DNA from: Candidatus Roizmanbacteria bacterium GW2011_GWC2_34_23
GTDB taxonomy: Bacteria > Patescibacteriota > Microgenomatia > UBA1406 > GWC2-37-13
DNA length: 45,787 nucleotides
Direction: 5' to 3'
Assembly (NCBI GenBank): GCA_000990305.1
Contig: LBPR01000007.1
Location: forward strand, 1 to 45,787
The notes beneath the pieces are model-generated. The model was given only the letters and a program-made list of their open reading frames with translations, was not told the DNA's origin and did not search any database. A program made the translations under genes and the position numbers. Below, in pieces: positions 39,697-45,787 of this stretch; position 1 is the stretch's first letter; each line of letters opens with the position of its first letter.

Positions 39697-40116
39697 ATGG
39701 ACAACTTACAAATAGTTCGTGAATATATTGAAGAAGTAGAAAATAAAGGGAAGATAGATCAATCCGATAAATATTTAACTCCTCATTTTCAAATTCACAG
39801 TTTGCATCTAAATCCCAAACCTGTTGGAGATACACAGCCTAAAACTTATAAAGAGGCTTTACAACAATCTCAAGAAGCGCTATCAAATTCTCACAAAACA
39901 ATAAATGATATTTTTATGCAAGGAGATAAAGTTGTTGTTTTATGGACTACAGAAGCTATTAACACGGGAAAGTTTATGGGAAATCCACCCACCAATAAGA
40001 AAGTTACATACTCAGGAATGACAATATTTAGATTAGAAAATGGCAAAATAGCAGAATATTGGTATGTTTGGGATAGATTAGGTCTCTATCAACAACTAGG
40101 TATCATTAAATCCTAA
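39697..40116 (+). CDS. SnoaL-like ester cyclase family protein
   Basis: 139 residues, NTF2-like fold: VREYIEEVENKGKID, F.IHSLH..P, VVVLWTTEAINTG and GKIAEYWYVWDRLGLYQQLG. The substrate is unknown; in this family many members lack an assigned reaction. TATAAT at 39683-39688, 8 bp before the ATG. 133 bp without a gene follow. Confidence 0.75.
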   Translation: MDNLQIVREYIEEVENKGKIDQSDKYLTPHFQIHSLHLNPKPVGDTQPKTYKEALQQSQEALSNSHKTINDIFMQGDKVVVLWTTEAINTGKFMGNPPTNKKVTYSGMTIFRLENGKIAEYWYVWDRLGLYQQLGIIKS

Positions 40117-40248
40117 GATAATAATCTAAACTATTGTTCGAAACATTCCCTCAAAGCTAACCTGCTGAGAAATAAGGCGAAATTCGTCCATAAGCTTGTT
40201 TTTGGGTCTTGGGAGCAGATTGTTAATATTTTTTGATATCATATATTT

Positions 40249-40614
40249 ATGAAAATTATAAATATAAAAGATGTTTTAAAAGAAGAATTTACTAACCTAC
40301 CACTTTTTACTGGCAGAATAATGAGACAATCTCCTCTAAAGGATATTACAAGTTCAGACCTCAGTGTAGACTATATTAATTTTGCTAAAGGAGTAAAAAA
40401 TAAACTCCATATGCATTCAAATGATCAAGTCTTGATTGTTACAAAAGGTCGAGGAATTATTGCAACCGAGGAAAAAAAATTTAAAATTAAAGAGGGTGAT
40501 ATTATATGGGTTCCTGCAGGAGAAAAACACTGGCATGGAGCAGTTCCAGGATCTAAATTTACACACATTTCGATAACAAAAGCTCACTCTAAACTTACAC
40601 AGCTTGAAAAATAA
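40249..40614 (+). CDS. Cupin domain protein
   Basis: 121 residues. HMHSNDQVLIVTKGRGIIATEEK and GDIIWVPAGEKHWHGAV hold the two cupin motifs with metal ligands His, His, Glu or Gln, His. A small metal-binding enzyme or sensor, like those annotated carboxymuconolactone decarboxylase-associated cupins. TATCAT box before the ATG. Confidence 0.85.
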   Translation: MKIINIKDVLKEEFTNLPLFTGRIMRQSPLKDITSSDLSVDYINFAKGVKNKLHMHSNDQVLIVTKGRGIIATEEKKFKIKEGDIIWVPAGEKHWHGAVPGSKFTHISITKAHSKLTQLEK

Positions 40615-40633
40615 AACTATAATTTCTTCATAT

Positions 40634-40822
40634 ATGAAGCAAAAAATAGAACAAATAAATAATAATGTCGAAGATCCGCTTTTACAGGAGGTCTTTGATT
40701 ACCTTCATAAATTTGATTTTCATCTGGCCTTATTTATCCAAAGAAAATTTAAGATCGGATTTTCCAGGGCAGAGAGGATTCTTAAACAAATTGAAGCAAA
40801 AAAATTAATAAATTTACTTTAA
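40634..40822 (+). CDS. Free-standing FtsK-gamma-like domain
   Basis: 62 residues. EDPLLQEVFDYLHKFDFHLA and RKFKIGFSRAERILKQIEAK match the winged-helix gamma domain of FtsK (D.L...A..... S.LQR.F.IGYNRAARL.D.ME). In FtsK this domain reads KOPS and activates XerD; here it exists alone, without motor or anchor. The ATG at 40634 follows TATAAT (40618-40623) by 10 bp. The identity rests on the RKFKIGFSRAERIL motif. Confidence 0.6.
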   Translation: MKQKIEQINNNVEDPLLQEVFDYLHKFDFHLALFIQRKFKIGFSRAERILKQIEAKKLINLL

Positions 40823-40911
40823 TTAATTAAAGTGCGGAATCATCTTATATTGGGTAAAGCAGAGTCATGATGGCATTTGGTTTGAGGAAATAGTCTTGAT
40901 ATAATAATCTC

Positions 40912-41226
40912 ATGAAAATAGGAATTATTATCAGTCAAAATAATCCCGAGACAGTTTGGAACGCATTTCGTCTTGCTAATTTTTCGTTGAACAAAAACCA
41001 TACTGTCAAAGTCTTTCTTATTAATAAAGGTGTTGAATGTAAGGAAATAGAAAGTCAACAATTTAACGTAAAAGAACAGATTGATAAATTTATTGCGCTA
41101 AATGGAAAAATATTTACCTGCGGTACCTGTCTTAAATTTAGAAAAAAAGAAGGAGTTTGCCCAATATCAACTATGGAAGATCTTCTCCTGATTATTGAAG
41201 AATCGGATAAAATTCTTTCGTTTTAA
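40912..41226 (+). CDS. DsrE/DsrF-like protein
   Basis: 104 residues. KIGIIISQNNPETVWNAFRLANFSL and VKVFLINKGVE are the usual DsrE alpha/beta pattern; FTCGTCLKFR contains a Cys pair and a third Cys lies at EGVCP. Possibly involved in sulfur relay or redox. TATAAT at 40900-40905, 6 bp before the ATG (leaderless). Confidence 0.78.
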   Translation: MKIGIIISQNNPETVWNAFRLANFSLNKNHTVKVFLINKGVECKEIESQQFNVKEQIDKFIALNGKIFTCGTCLKFRKKEGVCPISTMEDLLLIIEESDKILSF

Positions 41227-41289
41227 TTTAGTTCCCGACCAAGTTCTGTTGCAAATAGAAATGAACGATAGTAATATAACATCAACGCT

Positions 41290-41793
41290 ATGGAAATAAC
41301 TCCGACTAAGTCTTTCAAAATGAACCCGTTTGTTGCTATTGTAATTGGAAGTATTATTGTGTTTTTTGTGATAAGTTTAGCAATAAATTTTTTTGCAAAA
41401 AAGAATATTAAAAAAGGAAAAGTTACTTTTACCGATACTAAAACCGGTCAAACAATTAACATTGGAGGAGAAAAATTACCAGATACATTTCCTAAAGATT
41501 TTCCAATATATCCAGGGGCTAAAGTAGTTTCTTCCGTATCCAACATCCAGCAAGGAAAGGGAAACGGGCTTCTCGTCACATTTACGATTCCGAGTGGACA
41601 GGGACTTAATAAGGTAGTTCCGTTTTATAAGAATGGACTAAACACAAGCGGATGGACAATCACGTCTTCTTTTGACTCGGACACTATTCAAACCTGGGCG
41701 ATTGCCAAAGGCTCCACAGAGGGCAGTGTTGCTATAACAACCTTCGAAAGTGACCCAATGACGATTGTTGTGACACTTGGAGATAAAGAATAA
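41290..41793 (+). CDS. Hypothetical single-helix extracytoplasmic protein
   Basis: 167 residues. A membrane helix at about 13-34, then a domain beginning LPDTFPKDFPIYPGAKVVSS, a pattern of small secreted domains in Firmicutes and CPR of unknown function. The C-terminal region is beta-rich, with GWTITSSFDSDTIQTW. It probably faces the outside. Confidence 0.6.
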   Translation: MEITPTKSFKMNPFVAIVIGSIIVFFVISLAINFFAKKNIKKGKVTFTDTKTGQTINIGGEKLPDTFPKDFPIYPGAKVVSSVSNIQQGKGNGLLVTFTIPSGQGLNKVVPFYKNGLNTSGWTITSSFDSDTIQTWAIAKGSTEGSVAITTFESDPMTIVVTLGDKE

Positions 41794-41815
41794 AATTATA
41801 AAAAACATTTTTTTT

Positions 41816-43033
41816 ATGATGCAAAGTGCCCTTGACAGACTGACAAAAGTTCATCCGGAAATGGAAATCTGGTGGGATTCTTCTCCTCTTATTTTTAAGT
41901 CTTGGGTAAAAAAGATGATCGACGCTGCGCCTTCAAATAAAAAATCTTCTTTAAAGGAACAGCTTAACCGTATCTACAATATTTCCGATCCGGCAAAAAG
42001 CTTGATCCGCGGTTGTACTACCAATCCTCCTTTGTCACTTGCCGCAGTCAATAGTGACCTGCCCTTTTGGAATAAGTGGGTTGACAACATGATTAAGACA
42101 AATAAAGGCTTGAGTCGTTATGAATATTTTATGTTGACTTATAAAGAAGTGATAAGACGAGGGGCGGAAATGATGTTACCGATTTGGAAAGCGACCGATG
42201 GAAGATATGGATATATCTCCGGACAACTTGATCCGCGCCTGATCACCGAAACGGAAAAGATGATTAAAATGGCTAAAGAAATTAGAGCGATTGCCCCAAA
42301 CGTGATGATTAAAGTTCCAGCCAGTACAGAAGGAGTTGAGGTTGTTAAAGTTTTATCATCATTGGGAATCCCAACCAACGTTACCACTTGTTTTTCACTT
42401 CCACAAATTTGGGCAGTGGCCAAAGCCGCTAAAGAAGGGATGGAGTTGGGACTAAAAAATAAGGTTGATATGAGCAAATGGCGGGCCGTTATTACAATGA
42501 TGATCGGCCGACTGACCGAACATCCGGTTCTGGATCAACAAGCGGAAAGACGGGGGATAAAATTATCTTGGAGTGATAAACATTGGCTAGGTATCTATGT
42601 TTTTCGAAAAGCTTACCAATTACTTGAAGAAAACGCCATGCCAAGCAAAATGTTGGCGTGCTCAATGCGCGACGGACCAATGGTTAATGGTAAATATCAT
42701 TTCTGGGACGTGGAAAAAATTGCCGGCAATATTGTCTACACGATGCCTCCATATGTCTTGGAACCGCTTTTTAAACGCTGTAGCGATTTGAATTTTAGTG
42801 AAGAGATTTTATTAAATGATATTCCAAAAGAAGTCTTATTTAAGATGAGTAAAATTCCATATATCCAACAGGCATGGGATGAAAATGGTATGGAGGTTGA
42901 CCAGTTTAATACTTTTCCAGCAACGGTTGCCACAGCCGAATTGTTTTCACAGGCTTCTGCTGGATTGGAAAATTATGTAGGAGAGAGAATGTCCAAATTA
43001 AAAATTAATCCGCCAGCTGGCGGAAAAAAATAA
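41816..43033 (+). CDS. Transaldolase-family (TAL/FSA) protein
   Basis: 405 residues, longer than transaldolase B or FSA. Motifs: WWDSSPL (Asp of the first strand), GCTTNPPLS, VMIKVPASTEG with the Schiff-base Lys, and TTCFSLPQIWAVAKAAKEG. The C-terminal 130 residues are an extra domain I do not recognise. The reaction is an aldol transfer on a sugar phosphate, donor unknown. The next gene starts 2 bp on, so it forms a pair with an aminotransferase. The last residues NPPAGGK are encoded by the CCGCCAGCTGGCGG palindrome. I chose the ATG at 41816; one at 41777 would overlap the previous gene. Confidence 0.8.
   Translation: MMQSALDRLTKVHPEMEIWWDSSPLIFKSWVKKMIDAAPSNKKSSLKEQLNRIYNISDPAKSLIRGCTTNPPLSLAAVNSDLPFWNKWVDNMIKTNKGLSRYEYFMLTYKEVIRRGAEMMLPIWKATDGRYGYISGQLDPRLITETEKMIKMAKEIRAIAPNVMIKVPASTEGVEVVKVLSSLGIPTNVTTCFSLPQIWAVAKAAKEGMELGLKNKVDMSKWRAVITMMIGRLTEHPVLDQQAERRGIKLSWSDKHWLGIYVFRKAYQLLEENAMPSKMLACSMRDGPMVNGKYHFWDVEKIAGNIVYTMPPYVLEPLFKRCSDLNFSEEILLNDIPKEVLFKMSKIPYIQQAWDENGMEVDQFNTFPATVATAELFSQASAGLENYVGERMSKLKINPPAGGKK
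43009..43024. repeat. TCCGCCAGCTGGCGGA palindrome, copy 3
   Basis: Perfect 16-bp palindrome at the end of the transaldolase-family gene. Partial copies at 16601-16612 and 7680-7695. Confidence 0.8.
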
Positions 43034-43035
43034 AT

Positions 43036-44110
43036 ATGAAAAAATCAATGGATAATTATTTCGTTCCGTGGATTAAACCATTAAAAATGTATGTCTCAAA
43101 TCACATTGAATTAGCTTGGAAGAAGCCATCTCTTCACCGGATGATGTCTAACGAAAATCCGATCCCGCCTTCGGCAAAAATTCTAAAAACAATAGAAAAA
43201 TACAGCAAAATTGCCAACCGTTATCCTGATCAAGGGTTGGTTATTCGCGGTAAGCTTGCCAAAATGAATGGACTTGAAAGTGCGGAAAACGTTGTTATTG
43301 GCAACGGGTCAAGCGAAATTTATGATATGGCCTTTCGGACTTTTCTTATGCCGGGAGATGAAGTCATCCAACAAACACCATGTTTTGGCATTTATAAATT
43401 ACGATGTGATTTATTGGGTGGGAAAATAATCTCCGTTCCGATGGAATATCGAGATAAAAAAATGGTCTATGCTCCTGAAGGAATTTTAAAGGCGGTTACC
43501 AGTAAAACAAAGATCATTGTTATTGCCAATCCAAATAATCCAACCGGTAATTTTATGGATGAAAAAGATTTTGTCCGGATTGCAGGGCTAGGTATTCCAT
43601 TTGTGATTGACGAAGCCTACATTGAATATGCTGGTTTTAAAAAGTCACAATCACGACTAATTAAAAAATATAAAAACGTCATCATCACCAGAACCATGTC
43701 TAAAGCTTATGGCTGACCGCGAAGTGGCCATGAAAATTGCCGCCACTTTACTACCATGGAATGTGGGAACAATTACGATGTGGGCGGCCTTGACAGGACT
43801 GGAAGACCAAAAAGGTTTGGCTAAGCGAGTTAAATTTAACAATGATCAAGCGGCTTTTATTGAAAAAGAAATGGCTAAGATTCCTGGAATGGTAGTTTTT
43901 CCAACGAGAGCTAACTATGTTTTGTTTGATGCCGGGCCAACTGGAAAAAAAGGCGAAGATGTCCTAAGTTATGCACAAAAAAAAGGAATAATTCTGCGGG
44001 GTGAAAAAGCAAAACACGGGAGTGATGGTTGGTTTAGAGTGACAATTGGATTAAAAGAAGAGAATAAATTGTTTCTTAAGGTTATGAAAGAATTTTTTTC
44101 TAGGAAATAA
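43036..44110 (+). pseudogene. HisC-like aminotransferase, disrupted
   Basis: Class I/II PLP aminotransferase close to histidinol-phosphate aminotransferase. SNENPIPPS, GNGSSEIYDM, TPCFGIY, NPNNPTGN and VIDEAYIEY lead to TRTMSKAYG, which should contain the PLP lysine. There TGA stops the frame (43716). The rest continues in another frame from ADREVAMKIAATLLPWN to the end at 44110. About ten residues (LAGLRVGYAI in relatives) are missing, a loss of roughly 32 bp. Substrate unknown; the transaldolase partner suggests an amino sugar or an unusual amino acid. Confidence 0.8.
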
Positions 44111-44176
44111 GTATTTTTCAAAAAATGCCCTTGAATTACTCTAAACATCTGTTTATAATGAGGTTTTTATAAATCT

Positions 44177-44455
44177 ATGGCAGAAAAACCAGCACTAGTC
44201 CCAACAGGTTCAGGTTGTTTAAGTTTGTTTCTCAGATTTATTGGATTAAAGATTGTTTTTGAACCTCCAAAATTAACTAATGAACCACTTGTTGAAAAAG
44301 TTGATCTAAAATCTTCATCGAGACACCAAGCTATTACTGGACCAGATTTGAGATATGTTCATCCAGAGTTAGTCCCAAGTCAACCAGAGTACATACAACA
44401 AAATGGAGGAAAAACAGAAAGAGTTTATAATGGTCAAGATCGAAGAGGAGGTTAA
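44177..44455 (+). CDS. Hypothetical small protein
   Basis: 92 residues. A short hydrophobic patch GCLSLFLRFIGLKIVFEPP is followed by a polar, Pro/Gln-rich tail. Not recognised; no signal for secretion. Confidence that it is real rests on the open frame and on TATAAT-like boxes (for example TATAAA) before the ATG. Confidence 0.45.
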   Translation: MAEKPALVPTGSGCLSLFLRFIGLKIVFEPPKLTNEPLVEKVDLKSSSRHQAITGPDLRYVHPELVPSQPEYIQQNGGKTERVYNGQDRRGG

Positions 44456-44519
44456 AGTAATTTAATATTCATAAACTTCATATTTCTCTATCACAAAAAA
44501 TTACGATATAATTTAGGCA

Positions 44520-45749
44520 ATGAAAAAGAATATTCTGGTTGGTGTCTGTGGTGGGATTGCTGCATATAAAATACTTGATTTAATAAAATTACTAAAAAAC
44601 GAAGGTCATGAGGTGTTTGTTATTATGACCAAAGGGGCGGCGGAAATGATCTCCCTTCGTGATTTTGAAAAAGCTTCCGGAAACAAGGGCTACACAAATT
44701 TATTTGAGAAAAATTTTGATTATAAAGAAGTTTTAAAGAAAAGAAAAGTTGAACATATTGAACTGGCTGATAAGACTGATGTGATGGTAATTGTTCCGGC
44801 CACCGCCAACATCATTGGAAAACTATCTCACGGAATCGCTGATGATTTTTTGACAACGACCGCTTTGGCAATTACAGCTCCAATTATTATCTGTCCCTCC
44901 ATGAACGTCAATATGTGGGGGAATCCGCTTGTTCAAGAAAATCTTGCAAAATTAAAATCAGTCGGCTATCAAATTATTGAACCAACGTCAGGAATGTTAG
45001 CCTGCGGATATGAAGGAGTTGGTCGACTGGAAAAAATTGAAATTATTAAAGACGAAATTTTAAAACAATTAAACAGAACGAATTCCTTGAAAGGTAAAAA
45101 GGTCATTGTTACCGCCGGAGGGACGATTGAAAAAATAGACGAAGTAAGATTTATAACGAATAGAAGTTCCGGGAAAATGGGAGTGGCCATTGCTGAAGAA
45201 TGTTATCTTCGCGGGGCTGATGTTCTATTGTTTCGAGCCAAAAGTTCTGTTCGCCCAAGGTATTTAATCAAAGAAAAAATATTTAATACCGCAGAAGAAT
45301 TACTTTATTTAATTAAAGTGAACATTAAAAATACGGATTTATTTTTTCAAACAGCGGCGATTTCCGATTTTAAAGTTGCAAAACCAATTAGCGGAAAATT
45401 ATCAAGCGACCGGTCAATTAATTTAAGACTAACTCCTCAAATAAAGATTATTGATCAAATAAAAAATATGTCACCTAAGACTACACTAGTTGTCTTTAAG
45501 GCAGAGTACGGTTTGTCAGAAGAAAAGTTAATTGAAGAAGCAGTAAAAAAATTAAAAGATTCAAAAGCGGACTTTATCATCGCCAACGATATTAGTCGTG
45601 CTGACCGTGGTTTTGAATCGGATGATAATGAGGTCTATATTATTTCAAAAAATGGAAAGGTAAAAAAAATTTCTTTGACTTCGAAAAAGGAAATTGCGAA
45701 GAAGATCATTGATTCTCTGTTTGTCATTCCTGACACCTATCGTCAATAA
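44520..45749 (+). CDS. coaBC: Phosphopantothenoylcysteine decarboxylase/ligase
   Basis: 409 residues, bifunctional Dfp. CoaC part: VGVCGGIAAYK, His79 (VEHIEL), PSMNVNMW and ACGYEGVGRL with Cys162. CoaB part from about 186: VTAGGTIEKIDEVRFITNRSSGKMG, and FKAEYG near 310. It makes 4'-phosphopantetheine from phosphopantothenate and cysteine, two steps of CoA synthesis. TATAAT at 44507-44512, 7 bp before the ATG (leaderless). Confidence 0.96.
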   Translation: MKKNILVGVCGGIAAYKILDLIKLLKNEGHEVFVIMTKGAAEMISLRDFEKASGNKGYTNLFEKNFDYKEVLKKRKVEHIELADKTDVMVIVPATANIIGKLSHGIADDFLTTTALAITAPIIICPSMNVNMWGNPLVQENLAKLKSVGYQIIEPTSGMLACGYEGVGRLEKIEIIKDEILKQLNRTNSLKGKKVIVTAGGTIEKIDEVRFITNRSSGKMGVAIAEECYLRGADVLLFRAKSSVRPRYLIKEKIFNTAEELLYLIKVNIKNTDLFFQTAAISDFKVAKPISGKLSSDRSINLRLTPQIKIIDQIKNMSPKTTLVVFKAEYGLSEEKLIEEAVKKLKDSKADFIIANDISRADRGFESDDNEVYIISKNGKVKKISLTSKKEIAKKIIDSLFVIPDTYRQ

Positions 45750-45760
45750 AATACTTTCTT

Positions 45761-45787
45761 AACAATCTAAAAGACTAATTTTGTAGG
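45761..45787 (+). promoter_or_regulatory. Truncated copy of the TTTTGTAGG element
   Basis: ACAATCTAAAAG, then TTTTGTAGG at the window edge, matching the start of the 21648 element. The downstream gene and its -35 lie outside. Confidence 0.55.

Noticed and set aside
43709-43716. TGA recoding (as Gly or Sec) in the HisC-like gene
   Set aside because: TGA ends several normal genes here, and the frame after it is not homologous; the homologous part lies in another frame with residues missing.

Overview
The window reads as about 46 kb of chromosome from a Candidate Phyla Radiation (Patescibacteria) bacterium, most likely of the Microgenomates (OP11) group. This is inferred from gene content and style: AT-rich DNA, short tightly packed genes, standard code with TGA as stop, paired type IV secretion pilin-like genes, a class II ribonucleotide reductase with an intein, RNase Y without its membrane anchor, a DivIC/FtsB-like protein ending in a Trp-rich tail, and many lineage-type hypothetical proteins. 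No 16S rRNA gene is present, so the placement is an inference.

Layout. 1-5.7 kb: the end of a Gpi18-like mannosyltransferase, a minus-strand serine gene cluster (SerC-type aminotransferase, a broken serA, and a ParB-fold SerK/SbnI-like serine kinase), an O-antigen ligase-like protein and a DUF5667 protein. 5.7-12.3 kb, all minus strand: HU, RNase Y, an MFS transporter behind a HicBA toxin-antitoxin pair, recX, recA and a UbiA/decaprenyl-phosphate phosphoribosyltransferase-like gene. 12.3-16.5 kb: phosphoglucose/phosphomannose isomerase, an FAD oxidoreductase, an AI-2E family exporter and ComF. 16.7-21.6 kb: a coherent deoxyribonucleotide/cobalamin unit of nrdR, nrdJ (intein at the catalytic cysteine), cob(I)alamin adenosyltransferase and a DUF6580 membrane protein that is a good candidate for B12 uptake. 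21.6-25.9 kb: a REP-associated transposase with REP palindromes (one inside its own gene), NUDIX, thioredoxin, comM and a four-helix-bundle gene embedded in degenerate tandem arrays. 25.9-31.9 kb: pilin-like genes, a GT2 glycosyltransferase with a 49-residue partner, an unusual tRNA-Met, a divisome protein, GatB/YqeY, an exonuclease, a nitroreductase, Dus and a LUD protein. 32-38.3 kb: a HAD-like protein, a Fic protein with an elaborate operator, a secreted Cys-rich repeat protein, a secreted beta-propeller protein and an alkylguanine transferase. 38.4-45.8 kb: tRNA-Asn, an HTH-phosphoribosyltransferase regulator with its own palindromic operator, small stress-type proteins, a free-standing FtsK-gamma-like domain, a transaldolase-family gene followed by a broken HisC-like aminotransferase, and coaBC.

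Three layers cut across the genes. First, promoters: at least fifteen genes have a TATAAT-like -10 box 6-11 bp before the ATG, which implies mostly leaderless mRNAs. Two divergent pairs share one symmetric -10. Second, regulation: recA and comM carry the same promoter plus the same downstream operator array, suggesting a joint recombination/competence regulon. Third, repeats: several palindrome families and mirrored short tandem arrays sit between genes and sometimes inside coding sequence. Two conserved enzymes, serA and the HisC-like gene, have each lost roughly 26-32 bp of core sequence; this may be real decay or an assembly fault.
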